Positions 48,337-58,537 of a stretch of 64,000 nucleotides of DNA are shown one piece after another. A program made the translations under genes and the position numbers. Position 1 is the first letter of the stretch. Each line of letters begins with the position of its first letter. The stretch lies in contig JBCAML010000010.1 of NCBI GenBank assembly GCA_038503075.1, positions 1,550,001 to 1,614,000 of the forward strand, written 5' to 3'. A model generated the notes under the pieces. The model was not told the DNA's origin. It saw only the letters and a program-made list of their open reading frames with translations, and did not search any database. This stretch comes from Gyromitra esculenta. Lineage: Eukaryota; Ascomycota; Pezizomycetes; Pezizales; Discinaceae.

Positions 48337-51300
48337 CTACTCCGCCCTCTCCCTTCTCACCAACTCCCTCGCCTTTGCCTCCACCACACCCCTCTCCACC
48401 CCAACAAACCCCCAGGCCTTCTCAACGACCAACATCCAAACCTCCCTAAAATCCGCCAAAACCACTTCAAAGAACACCGCCACAATCGCAGTGACATGTA
48501 CCGTAGAGCCCTTCATAAACTCCTCAACCCCCGTCAACCCTAGTATCTTCACCAGTTCGTCGCTATACTCAAACGATCCATCAAACTGTTGCAACTCAAT
48601 AAGCACGTCGACTTTATCCTTCAACGAGAAGCCTGCATTCATCACAAAACTCTGGGGAATCAAGACATCGTTCGGCAACACAGGCTCGAATAGGCTCCGC
48701 TTCTTATTCTGTTGCTCCAGTAACATAAGCCCCATCTGATAATCCTGCAACCTTTGCGGATCTTGCTGTTGGCGTGCGAGACTGAGATGTTTCTGGCCCT
48801 GGCCATGAAGCTCCGTGAGCTGACCTAAGTATGGTGATGCGGTTGGCTGGAAGGCGGCTTTTTGCTGTTGGTTGAGTTGCATTGCTTGTTGGGGCATTGC
48901 TTGTTGCTGTTGGCTGAATCGTTGCATCTGCTCTTGCATCTGCTGTTGCGCTTGCTGCATTTGCTGTTGTTGAAGCTGCGCTATTTGTTGCTGGTGTTGG
49001 AGCGCTTGCTGTGGAATCTGGGGCAAGGCCATCCTGGGTTGCGGTTGGTCGGGACCGCTCAGAAAACTATCAAAGTTGAAGATATCGAGTGCGTTTCCAG
49101 GAGTACCAGCGCCAAAAGTGGAAGAGTCAAGGGCGATTCCTCTGTTGGTGGTGTCTGGGGTTGGGGCTGAAATGGTGAGACTCTGTCGGCGTTTGTGAGG
49201 TGAGGCTACCGATTGGTAGAATATTGACTGGGCTTGCTGGAGGGGCTGGATTGACTGTTGTGATTGTTGCTGTACAAGCTGTACAAGCTGCTGCTGCTTC
49301 CGTTTTTTCTTTTGCTGCTTCGGTAGAGAGCAGGCTTTGCTGCGACGTCTCACCAGCGGACGTCCATCAGGATCCGGGGAAGAGGTTGGAGTAAGGATCT
49401 CTCCACTGCTGCTATCACTCTCATCGTCATCTACCTCCTCCTCCTTCTTCTCCTCCACCTTCCCCTTCCCCTTCCCCTTCCCCTCCCCCTTCCCCTTCTT
49501 CGTCTCCTCGACCGCCACAAAGCTTGTCCACTTCCCCGCAATGCCCCACTCAACCCCCACCCGCTCTCCTTCCCGCTCTACATACTCTTCCGCCCTGTCT
49601 TTGATCGCTTCATGAACCCAGCTCCGTCCTTCCTCTAGATCCCGAAGCTGTGCACGTGCTGCTAGTGAATGGATAGTTGTCCCAGCAGGCACAGGTGTAA
49701 CCGGAATATCAAGCGTGAGCTCATCGCCATCTATAGTCGTAGCTTTCAGCGTAACAGTCGTAGGAGCCCGACGAGACGGGAATGATAGAAACACTGTTGA
49801 CCGATTCCCTGGGAACAGTGGTGGTATATCGAACGGTGCCTGCAGCGGAGTGGGCGGGGTGAGCTGTTTCAAGTGTGCAAAGCGGTCCTTAAACTTATCT
49901 TCCTCGGACGTGGGGGCGCGGGGCGCGGGGGCCGCTGCACTGAATAGGGATATAGTCCTGGGCCTCTTCGCCGGCGGAGACGGGGACGGAGCGACGGTAG
50001 CATCGCTCTCATCCCCGTCTTCGTATTCGACACCAAGCGTATACCCGCTGACATGTGTCCCCAGTGCGCATTTGAGCAACCCCACGACCTTTGCGGCCAG
50101 CGAGGATTCCTCTTCGCCGGGGGGGACAATCACGCTGGTCCCGCCGCCGGCCCTCGCAAGGCCCTCGACCAGCGCATGGCTGACGCTCCGCCCGATGCCG
50201 AGGCTAAACACCCTGACCTTACCTCCGCTCTCCCTCCTGGCCTCCCTTACACACTCCAGCAGCTCGTCCAGTCCCCACACCTCTCCGTCCGTGAGCACAA
50301 TCACCTCTGTCTCCCTCTCCACTTCCTCCACCACCTCCTTCACCGCACCCAGTATCTCCGTCCCACCCATATCCGCCGCTATGCTGTTGGCATACCCCAC
50401 CGCCTCCGCCAAACTCTCCCTCGAATAGAGCCTTGCTTCACTCCATAGCAGTCTATAGTTCGCCCCAAACGAAACCACATTAAACCTACACCCCACCGGC
50501 AAGCTCTTGAAAAACACCTTCAGCGCCCCCCTCAATGGCCCAATCTTATTCGCCATACTCCCCGAGCGATCAACCACAAACACCACATCCGGGCGCACAG
50601 CAGGCACCTCAAACCGCGGCACCAATGACACCATCATCGCACTACCCCGTACCGGATGTGGCTCCAGCAGCGCTCTTGGCGCGGACAAGAGGGACGTGGC
50701 CGTGGCTACCAGTAATACAAAATCTGTTTCTAGCGCAGTACTGGACTGGTAGAGTCTTGCGAGCGCCTTCGTTGCATCAAATTCCCCGCCAATAGCAGTA
50801 GTGTGGGAGCCGAGAGAGATGGTGATCGGATGCGACGTACTCTGTACACTACGGATTGGCTCCGGCATAGTCAGAGTAACGGACAACGTAAACCCTTGCT
50901 CCGGCCTCGTAGCAGGTGTGCCATGACCAAACACGCCAGCTGGAGGAGTGCCGTAGCGCGGTGCGATTGCGGTGGGGATGATGAGACGGATACTGTCTGT
51001 ATGCGGATCATGGGAGAGCTCGGCGACGTATGTTAGGATCACAGTCACGGTTGTTGATTTCGGGAGATTTCCGAGCCGGGCCGTGAATATTTCAGGCGAT
51101 TTTTGGGATAAGAGGCCGGCGGTCTGGCCGCGTGCTATGGCGGCGTCGTAGGTTGCTTTGGCTTCGTGCTTTGGCTGGATCTTGCCCTTTATGGTTTTGG
51201 TAGGGCCGATGTGGCAGGTGAAGGAGGTTATGCAGCTGTTGGCGTAGAGCGGGAATGTGTAGTGTGCAGATTTGATTTTCCTGGTGGTGGACGGGTTGTA

Positions 51301-51468
51301 GAAGGTTTGGGTTAGGGTTGTGTGAGTTGATGTGGAGAGGATGTTGGACTCGATATTGACGGAGAGGAGGGGGAGATAAACGGGTGTTGGGATTTGGGTG
51401 TTGAGGTGATTGTAGAAGTAGATCCCAGAGGGGCTGTAGTAGCCTGGGTTATAGTGTGTATGGAGCAT
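48337..51468 (-). CDS. VIT and von Willebrand A domain protein with poly-Q region
   Basis: A single exon of 1043 aa starting at ATG 51468 (MLHTHYNPGYYSP). The frame is open 54 codons further upstream but has no ATG there. A VIT domain (about residues 20-160) contains THTTLTQTFYNPS and KSAHYTFPL. The vWA domain (about 290-470) has a complete MIDAS: VVDRSGSM and the later LTDGEVW. A mid-region (about 540-660) resembles the sheet domain usual in these proteins. An acidic stretch (EEEVDDDESDSSSGE) and a basic KKKRKQQQ segment then precede a Gln-rich tract (about 819-870). A C-terminal helical domain with VLIELQQFDGSFEYS ends the protein. There is no signal peptide. Fungal VIT-vWA proteins are intracellular and poorly understood; a metal-dependent adhesion or scaffold role is inferred from the MIDAS. 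Confidence 0.88.
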   Translation of the reverse strand: MLHTHYNPGYYSPSGIYFYNHLNTQIPTPVYLPLLSVNIESNILSTSTHTTLTQTFYNPSTTRKIKSAHYTFPLYANSCITSFTCHIGPTKTIKGKIQPKHEAKATYDAAIARGQTAGLLSQKSPEIFTARLGNLPKSTTVTVILTYVAELSHDPHTDSIRLIIPTAIAPRYGTPPAGVFGHGTPATRPEQGFTLSVTLTMPEPIRSVQSTSHPITISLGSHTTAIGGEFDATKALARLYQSSTALETDFVLLVATATSLLSAPRALLEPHPVRGSAMMVSLVPRFEVPAVRPDVVFVVDRSGSMANKIGPLRGALKVFFKSLPVGCRFNVVSFGANYRLLWSEARLYSRESLAEAVGYANSIAADMGGTEILGAVKEVVEEVERETEVIVLTDGEVWGLDELLECVREARRESGGKVRVFSLGIGRSVSHALVEGLARAGGGTSVIVPPGEEESSLAAKVVGLLKCALGTHVSGYTLGVEYEDGDESDATVAPSPSPPAKRPRTISLFSAAAPAPRAPTSEEDKFKDRFAHLKQLTPPTPLQAPFDIPPLFPGNRSTVFLSFPSRRAPTTVTLKATTIDGDELTLDIPVTPVPAGTTIHSLAARAQLRDLEEGRSWVHEAIKDRAEEYVEREGERVGVEWGIAGKWTSFVAVEETKKGKGEGKGKGKGKVEEKKEEEVDDDESDSSSGEILTPTSSPDPDGRPLVRRRSKACSLPKQQKKKRKQQQLVQLVQQQSQQSIQPLQQAQSIFYQSVASPHKRRQSLTISAPTPDTTNRGIALDSSTFGAGTPGNALDIFNFDSFLSGPDQPQPRMALPQIPQQALQHQQQIAQLQQQQMQQAQQQMQEQMQRFSQQQQAMPQQAMQLNQQQKAAFQPTASPYLGQLTELHGQGQKHLSLARQQQDPQRLQDYQMGLMLLEQQNKKRSLFEPVLPNDVLIPQSFVMNAGFSLKDKVDVLIELQQFDGSFEYSDELVKILGLTGVEEFMKGSTVHVTAIVAVFFEVVLADFREVWMLVVEKAWGFVGVERGVVEAKARELVRRERAE

Positions 51469-52331
51469 GATGGGTTGAGAGCTTGGGGGGGGTAGAGCTG
51501 GAGGCGATTTTGACAGAGGTTCGAATGGTGAATTGTAGTCTTTTGAACTAGATATTAAGAATTCTGTAGCCGTTTGAGCTGATATCAAGAGACTACAGTA
51601 ACAGCTATTAGCATACACTCCTACTAACACTTGAATCCGATAATGGAACCCCTACCGTCAATTCAAACGCGCCAAAACCAAATCGAAAGAGCGAGGGTAT
51701 AGCTATAACAAGTCAATCGCGCAACAAGCTACTAAACAAACAATCAGTAAACCAATACCAACTCAACACTTCTACTACTAGAACTATACTTCTCCTGCCT
51801 CTTCTAATCCTACAATCCCACAGCGGGGAAAACACCAGCTATTTAAACACCTCTCCCAAGCCTTACCCCCCCTCCCCCCCCAAAAAAAAGAACCAGCTAC
51901 AAGAAAGAAGAAAACCACCACCACCACCCATCGCTTTGATCCTCACTCAGCTCAAGGCAGCCTTGCCGCGCCACACTTAGCCACACAGAATGACGTATTA
52001 ACACCAATCCAGATACTTCCAGCCACATAAAGCCACTAGTCGTATGATATACGCATAAATCACGTGAATAGTATCACCGTCTGATTGGCTGGGTGTGGGA
52101 ATTTACGGTTAGGTATTAACGGCGGGTGGTAAAAATGTTGATAATATGTCACACAGCGGTGCTGATAACCGGGTGATGGAGAGGTTTATCTAGAGTTAGA
52201 CGGAACAAGGCGGATGGGGAGGGGTTGTGGCTACGTTCTGTGGCTGGTGAGTGCGGGATTAATATTAGAGGAAGGAAGGAAGGAAGGAAGTGGAGGGTCA
52301 TGGAATGTCACTCGGATTTTGTATACTATAT
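51469..52331. other. Intergenic between the VIT-vWA gene and the retrotransposon pile
   Basis: Holds the VIT-vWA promoter side and a GAAG microsatellite at about 52270-52290. No gene. Confidence 0.4.
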
Positions 52332-52741
52332 TTTCATGGATGGATGTTTTCGTTGGTTAGCTGGGTATATGGATACAAGGTTGTTACGTCGTGTTATTGT
52401 TCTTTATGTTTCCTTGGGTTTCCGTTGCAATGAGTCAAGTCTTTGTCATCAGGCGAGCTGGATTATGGTATATAAGCGAAGGGTTCTCCCTCTGGTTGTA
52501 CTTTTCCCTCTTCTTCTCTTAAGCAACGTCTTCTATAGCACACTCCTGTATTTTACAATACAACCCTCGGTTATATCTCATAACCTTACGCTGTCGCCGC
52601 CCTCAAGTCCTCTATACTTGAGACACTTCGTAGAGCCTGTGGAACATCGTGAATACTCTTGTCGCTTAGTTTTCCCTTCAAGTAGCACTGCTCATCTCGG
52701 GGGATACCTGAGAGCTTGAAGAAAAACCTCGCCCCTTGAGA
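52332..52741 (+). repeat. 5' LTR of element 2 (410 bp)
   Basis: TTTCATGG ... CTTGAGA. It has a TATA box TATATAA at 52469-52475, AAGCAACGT at 52521-52529, and the AAGTAGCACTGCTCA and GGGGGATACCTGAGAG blocks near its 3' end. It is nearly identical to the solo LTR at 60113-60522. Confidence 0.9.
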
Positions 52742-52743
52742 TT

Positions 52744-52752
52744 ACGTTGCTT
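52744..52752 (+). promoter_or_regulatory. Candidate self-priming primer-binding site of element 2
   Basis: ACGTTGCTT lies 2 nt after the LTR and is the exact reverse complement of AAGCAACGT at 52521-52529, about 50 bp downstream of the LTR TATA box. No TGG, the usual start of a tRNA-primed site, follows the LTR. Tf1-type elements prime by folding the 5' end of their own RNA onto such a site. Confidence 0.55.
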
Positions 52753-52790
52753 CCTCATCCACACCCTCTACCCCGCTTTCTCACGCCGCT

Positions 52791-53142
52791 ATGAGTAACC
52801 CCGCCCCCGCCCCCTGGACTTTCCCAACTTTCGAGAATTTCCAAGCTGCTGCCAACGCCAATCTCGCCTCTGCCTATGAGGAAATCCGATCCCATTATCA
52901 ACAACGGGTCGATAACCTCACCTATGCAGACCTACAGCTAGAAGAAGCTGTACAAGAACGAAACAACATGACGGCAAGGTTCAATACTTGCCAATCCCAA
53001 CTGCAAGCCGCAGAGGCAGAAATCGCCCGCCTCCACAACATCGCCCCCCCACCTCCCGCGCCGTCCCCTCCACCTCCACCGGCCCCCAACCAAGGAGGCC
53101 GCTCGGATAAAATGCCCAACCCAGATAAATTCAATGGGTCTC
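52791..53142 (+). pseudogene. gag of element 2, N-terminal part (interrupted by element 1)
   Basis: It starts MSNPAPAPWTFPTFENF, has a helical region with QQRVDNLTYADLQLEEAV, then a proline-rich linker, and reaches PDKFNGS, where element 1 inserted. It continues in frame at 58954. Gag forms the virus-like particle. Confidence 0.87.
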
Positions 53143-53553
53143 TTTCATGGATAACTGTTTTCGTTGGTTTGTCGGTTATAAGGGTGCAAGGCTATTGTGT
53201 TACGTTGTTGTTCCTTATGTTTCTTTGGGTTTCCGTTGCAATGAGTCAAGTCTTTGTCATCGAACGAGTTGGAATGAGGTATATAAGCGAAGGGATTTCC
53301 CCTCTTGTTGTACTTTTCCTTCTTCTTTCTTTAAGCAACGTCTTCTATCGTACACTCTTGTATTTTACAATACAAACCTCGGTTATACCTCATAACCTTA
53401 CGCTGTCGCCGTCCTCAAGTCCTCTATACTTGGACACTTCGTAGAGCCTGTGGAATCCCGTAAACACTCTCGTTGCTTAGTTTTCTCTTCAAGTAGCACT
53501 GTTTATCTCGGGGGATACCTGAGAGCTTGAAAGGAAAACTTCGCCCCTTGAGA
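53143..53553 (+). repeat. 5' LTR of element 1 (411 bp)
   Basis: TTTCATGG ... TTGAGA, with TATATAAG and AAGCAACGT (53333-53341). The candidate self-priming site ATGTTGCTT is at 53556-53564; it is complementary with one G-U pair. Confidence 0.93.
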
Positions 53554-53622
53554 TTATGTTGCTTCCTCATCCACACCCTCTACCCCGCTTTTTTACGCTG
53601 TCACATAAAACCCAACGCCGCC

Positions 53623-54852
53623 ATGAGTAACCCAGCCCCCGCCCCCTGGACCTTCCCGACCTTCGAGAATTTCCAAGCCGCCGCCAACGCCGATCTCGCC
53701 TCTGCCTATGAGGAAATCCGATCCCATTATCAACAACGGGTCGATAACCTCACCTATGCAGACCTACAGCTAGAAGAAGCTGTACAGGAACGAAACAACA
53801 TGACGGCAAGGTTCAATACCTGCCAGTCCCAACTACAAGCAGCCGAAGCGGAAATCGCCCGCCTTCAGAACGCAGCCCCCCCACCACCTGCACCATCACC
53901 ACCGCCCCCTCCTGCTCACACTCAAGGAGGTCGCTCGGATAAGATGCCTGACCCGGACAAGTTCAACGGGTCTCGCGATAAGCTCCCTGGGTTTGTTCTA
54001 CAACTCAGGTCAAAACTCTCGGTTAACGCCGATCGCTTCCAAACAAAGAACAATATGGTATTGTATGCTATCGCCGTCTTGAGTGAGCCGCCTCGAACAA
54101 GTTCGCCACCCCGTCCTTCCTGACGGAACCACCACATGGAACTCAGCTGCCGATTTGATCACCGCCTTGGAAACAGCCTTCGGCGATCCCGACCTCTCGG
54201 CACTGCTCGCCGTGAACTGCACCAACTCCGACAAGGGAAGCGAGATTTCTCCGCCTACCTTGCCGACTTTCAACGAATCATGGGACGCCTCAACTACGAC
54301 GAGTCAGCCAAGAACGATGCCCTGGAATACGGCATGCCGGACGAGCTGAAAGAAGCAGTAACCGTCGCCGACTTTCCCACCACCTTTACTTCCCTCTGCG
54401 CCTTCCTTCTCCGCCTGGATAACCGAAGGGAAGAAAAAAAGAATGCCGCCCGCAACACCATGGGGCAGTTCATCGCCCCTGCCGCCACCCCCGCCGCCTA
54501 TACTCCTGCTTCCTCCTCCTTCGCTCCTGGAGGGCTCGCCCCCATGGATCTCTCCTTTGGCCGAACCTCTACTTCTCGCCCTGCCCCTGAACAACGATAT
54601 GTTCAGATAAACGGGAGAAGAAAACTATCTCCAGAAGAAAAATCCTGGAGACAGACCAATAATCGTTGCCTGTTCTGCGCCGGAGAAGGTCATATTTTTT
54701 CAAACTGTCCTTCCGCCTCCAAGCGCCCCGCTATGAGGGGAGCCGTTACCAATGTCGCCGCTGCACCTCCGGCTCCTTCTGTTTTTCCGCCGCCTTTGCC
54801 TCCTCGTTTCTCTGCCTTCGATGCAGCAGACTCAGCCGAGTCTTTAAACTAA
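53623..54852 (+). pseudogene. gag of element 1 (frameshifted)
   Basis: It starts MSNPAPAPWTFPTFENF like element 2. Compared with element 2, bases are missing between about 54070 and 54200 (net -2, then another -1), which creates a premature stop at 54121 before the frame recovers near the segment ARRELHQLRQGKRDF. The rest includes the CCHC zinc knuckle CLFCAGEGHIFSNC and ends with a stop directly after TTTAAAC at 54850-54852. Confidence 0.88.
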
Positions 54853-54887
54853 TTCAACCAGAGTCGCCTTGTGACCCTGCTCTGGTT
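54843..54887 (+). promoter_or_regulatory. Programmed -1 frameshift signal of element 1 (gag-pol)
   Basis: The slippery heptamer TTTAAAC (54843-54849) is read in the gag frame as T-TTA-AAC, directly before the gag stop TAA. After a 6-nt spacer comes a perfect 8-bp stem, AACCAGAG (54856-54863) with CTCTGGTT (54880-54887). Slipping back one base at this heptamer moves ribosomes into the open pol frame (..FKLIQPESPCDP). Confidence 0.8.
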
Positions 54888-55688
54888 CCTTTTTCTCCTT
54901 TGTCAGCGTTCTCTATTTCTGGGTTTTCGGTGTCGGATGTGTGTGTGGAGGATAGTTTGGATGGGGATCATTTTGTAGTTTCTTGTAGCCTTTCCCACCA
55001 AAATAAAATCATAAAAACACACGCACTTCTTGACACCGGAGCCTCAGGGTTCGCTTTCATTGATGAAAACTTTGTGCGTCACCATTCCCTTCCCTTATCT
55101 CCCCTAAAAACCCCTCGCCAATTGGAAGTCATTGACGGCCGAACAATTGCCTCGGGAGATATTACAAATCTTTGCCACCTAGGGCTTTCCATCCAACAGC
55201 ACACTGAGAAAGCCCCCTTCTTCGTCACTAAACTAGGCCATTACCCCCTAGTACTCGGTATCCCTTGGATGAACTTCCACGACATTCATCTACAATTTGC
55301 GAACAAAAGCATTGAATTCAATTCTGAATTCTGCATCACCCACTGTGCCCCCAAGCAGCCCATCGTCTCAGCTACCGCCATTCCCCCTCCAGCAAAGTTA
55401 AACGCCGCCTTTATCGGCGCAGCTAGTTTCCGCATGCTCGCCAAAAAGAAGGGTATTCAAGTATATTCCATGTCCCTCTATGAAATCAATAGAGTCCTCG
55501 ATAGCAAGACTACCAAAGAGGAGTGGAGGCAACGAATACCCGCTGAGTACCACGAATACCTGGATATGTTTGACAAAGCTAAAGCTCGCGACTCCCCCGC
55601 CGCCCCTATGACCATAAGATCACGCTCCAAGAAGGCAAGGAACCACCGTTTGACCCACTCTATGGTATGTCACGAGATGAGCTTCTAG
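54850..55688 (+). pseudogene. Protease region of element 1 pol (ends in a frameshift)
   Basis: Entered by the -1 shift. It carries the retroviral-type aspartic protease motif LLDTGASGFAFID and the family segment VLGIPWMNFHDIHLQF. A net one-base loss between about 55590 and 55640 (after MFDKAKA) moves the next part of pol into another frame, so protease and RT are no longer continuous. Confidence 0.87.
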
Positions 55689-58525
55689 TCCTAAAGAAGT
55701 ATATCGAAGACAATTTAGAGAAAGGCTTCATTCGAGCCAGCTCTTCATCCGCCGGTTCCCCTGTTCTCTTTGCCGCGAAACCGGATGGTTCTCTACGTCT
55801 TTGTGTCGATTATCGTGGCCTTAATGCTCTCACCATTAAAGATCAATATACATCCCCTCTGGTTAAAGAAACCCTAGACCGTCTCACAAAAGCTCAGTGG
55901 TACTCGAAGCTTGACCTCCGTGATGGCTTCCATCAGATCCGCATCACTGAGGGGGAAGAGTGGAAAACGGCCTTCCGAACCCGGTATGGCCTCTATGAAT
56001 ATATGGTAATGCCATTCGGCCTTACCAATGCCCCTGGTACTTTTCGACGCTTTGTTAATGATTCCCTCCGAGAATATTTGGACCTGTTTTGCACAGCATA
56101 TCTCGACGATATTCTGATCTATAGTGATACCCTAGCAGAACATAAAGTGCACGTCAGACAAGTCCTCGATGCCCTTAAAGCCAACAACATCCTTCTCAAA
56201 CCTGAGAAGTGTGAATTCCATGTCCAATCAATAAAATACCTCGGCCTAATCCTTACTCCTGAAGGAATCAAGATGGACGAGGACAAGCTCAAAGCGGTGC
56301 GCGACTGGAACCGACCCAAATGCGTCAAAGATGTACAAGCCTTCCTAGGATTCGCAAACTTCTACCGAAGATTTATTCTAGGATTTTCTCGCCTGGCCGC
56401 CCCTCTCACTGCCTTCACAAAAAAAGGCATCACCTTCGAGTGGACCGTCGAAGCTGAACTCGCATTCGAAGCTTTAAAGGACGCCTTTACTAAGGCCCCG
56501 GTTCTCATCCACTTCGACCCTCGAAAGAAAATCTTCGTGGAATCCGATGCTTCTGACTTTGTTTCCGGCGGTGTCCTCTCCCAACTTGACGAAAACGGTG
56601 TACTTCATCCTGTAGCCTTCTTCTCCAAGAAGCATTCACCAGCCGAATGCAACTACGAGATTTATGATAAGGAACTTCTCGCGATTATACGCTGCTTCGA
56701 AGAATGGAGACCAGAGCTTGAAGGATCTGAATTACCCATCTCGGTTATCACCGACCACAAGAACTTGGAATATTTCATGACCACCAAGCAACTTAATCGA
56801 CGACAAGTCAGATGGGCCGAATATCTCTCACGTTTTGACTTTGTCATTACATATAGACCAGGGGTACAAGGAGGGAAACCGGACGCTCTAACTCGGAGAT
56901 CAGGAGATCTCCCTGAAGAAGGGGATGAAAGACTACAACATCAGCACCAAGTAGTCCTGAAGGAAAAGAATCTAGACCCCAAGCTGAGTTTGTTTTCGGG
57001 TTCTTTATCAAACGAACCCGCTGAATTGGACGCCCCCCTCGAAGAATTGATGAATCAAGGATATATCGCTGACCCGTTCCCACAAAAAATCCTTCTAGCA
57101 CTTAGAAATGGCGAACGACAATCTAAGGAGATCACCTTAGGCGACTGTATTGAGATCAACAACCGTTTATTCTACCGACAAAAGCTCTATATCCCCGACC
57201 ATGACCCCCTTCGCCTCCTCATCCTACAACGACACCATGACGCCCCCTCAGCTGGTCACCCGGGACGTGAAAAATCCTTCGAACTCATTTCGAGGCATTT
57301 CTACTGGCCAAAGATGAGAGAGTATATTGGCCGTTATACGCGGAATTGTCACACCTGTCGACGAGCAAAACCAAGCACCCTCGGTACCCAAGGCGTCTTG
57401 AAACCACTCCCAATCCCTAACCGCCCCTGGGAAGAGCTATCAATGGACTTCGTTACCGGCCTCCCAGAATCTAACGGCTTTGATGCTGTTATGGTCGTGG
57501 TGGATCGACTCTCGAAGATGCGGCACCTCATCCCGTGCAATACAACCGTCAACGCTGAGCAAACAGCCGAACTCTACCTCCGAAACGTTTGGAAACTACA
57601 TGGACTACCTTCCCATATCACTTCAGATAGAGGAACGCAGTTTACCGCTAAGTTTTGGAAACATCTTTGTCAACGCCTGAATATCTCTGCTCGGATGTCA
57701 ACATCTTTCCATCCAGAAACAGACGGTCAAACCGAACGTCTTAATGCCGTTATGGAACAGTACCTTCGGTGCTATGTTTCTTACCAACAAGACGACTGGA
57801 CGAAATGGTTACCTATTGCAGAGTTCGCCGCCAATAACCAAGAGTCAGCCAGCACCAAAGCCACGCCCTTCTTCGCCAATTATGGTTATCATCCTCGCTT
57901 TGATACCTCCGTTGTCTCTAATGACCGTTCCCCCCAGACCCTCGATGCTGATGACTTCGCTTCTAAGATGGAGGAACTCAGAGACTTCCTGCGAGTTCAA
58001 ATGAGGACAGCACAAGACACCTTTGAGACCAGTACCAATCGACACCGTACCCCTGCCCCTTCATTCAAGGTCAATGACCGTGTCTTCATATCCATGAAGA
58101 ACATGAGGACGACTAGGAATTCAAGGAAATTAGACTGGAAGTGGAGTGGCCCCTTCCCCGTGAAACGAATAATCTCTGCGCATGCCTACGAAATAGACCT
58201 GCCCCCGTCTATGAAATACCATCCGGTATTTCACGTCTCACTAATCAAAGCTGCTCCTGTTGATCCACTCCCGGGTCAGATTATCCCACCACCCCCCCCA
58301 GTCCAAGTTAACGATCACGAGGAATATCTTGTCGAAAGTATTCTGGATTCTCGTATTCGCCACGGGAAACTACAATATCTGGTCGAATGGACAGGTTATG
58401 CCTTACCTACGTGGGAACCAGCTGATTACCATGCAGAGACTGAAGCGGTAGATGTCTTTCACCAACAATATCCGAGTAAACCCAAGGAAGGTCTGGTTAG
58501 TGTTCGCAGGAGCTCACGGCTATAA
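55667..58525 (+). CDS. RT-RNase H-integrase-chromodomain part of element 1 pol
   Basis: An open frame of 952 codons. RT: CVDYRGLNALT (about 45-56) and the catalytic YLDDILIYS (about 144). RNase H: FVESDASDF (about 290) and DKELLAI. Integrase: an HHCC finger (HHDAPSAGHPG ... CHTCRR, about 520-565) and the acidic triad at MDFVTG (about 593), TSDRGTQF (about 652) and the HPETDGQTER region. C-terminal chromodomain: YLVESILDSR, LQYLVEWTGY and TWEPADY (about 883-935). The chromodomain marks it as a chromovirus, which in fungi often targets heterochromatin. In its normal context it would be translated only as a gag-pol fusion. Confidence 0.93.
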   Translation: MSRDELLVLKKYIEDNLEKGFIRASSSSAGSPVLFAAKPDGSLRLCVDYRGLNALTIKDQYTSPLVKETLDRLTKAQWYSKLDLRDGFHQIRITEGEEWKTAFRTRYGLYEYMVMPFGLTNAPGTFRRFVNDSLREYLDLFCTAYLDDILIYSDTLAEHKVHVRQVLDALKANNILLKPEKCEFHVQSIKYLGLILTPEGIKMDEDKLKAVRDWNRPKCVKDVQAFLGFANFYRRFILGFSRLAAPLTAFTKKGITFEWTVEAELAFEALKDAFTKAPVLIHFDPRKKIFVESDASDFVSGGVLSQLDENGVLHPVAFFSKKHSPAECNYEIYDKELLAIIRCFEEWRPELEGSELPISVITDHKNLEYFMTTKQLNRRQVRWAEYLSRFDFVITYRPGVQGGKPDALTRRSGDLPEEGDERLQHQHQVVLKEKNLDPKLSLFSGSLSNEPAELDAPLEELMNQGYIADPFPQKILLALRNGERQSKEITLGDCIEINNRLFYRQKLYIPDHDPLRLLILQRHHDAPSAGHPGREKSFELISRHFYWPKMREYIGRYTRNCHTCRRAKPSTLGTQGVLKPLPIPNRPWEELSMDFVTGLPESNGFDAVMVVVDRLSKMRHLIPCNTTVNAEQTAELYLRNVWKLHGLPSHITSDRGTQFTAKFWKHLCQRLNISARMSTSFHPETDGQTERLNAVMEQYLRCYVSYQQDDWTKWLPIAEFAANNQESASTKATPFFANYGYHPRFDTSVVSNDRSPQTLDADDFASKMEELRDFLRVQMRTAQDTFETSTNRHRTPAPSFKVNDRVFISMKNMRTTRNSRKLDWKWSGPFPVKRIISAHAYEIDLPPSMKYHPVFHVSLIKAAPVDPLPGQIIPPPPPVQVNDHEEYLVESILDSRIRHGKLQYLVEWTGYALPTWEPADYHAETEAVDVFHQQYPSKPKEGLVSVRRSSRL

Positions 58526-58537
58526 GGGAGGGGGTAC

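Noticed and set aside
52225..52719. Open frame across the element 2 LTR and the similar frame at 60051-60530
   Set aside because: These are translations of LTR sequence; the same peptide text recurs wherever an LTR occurs.
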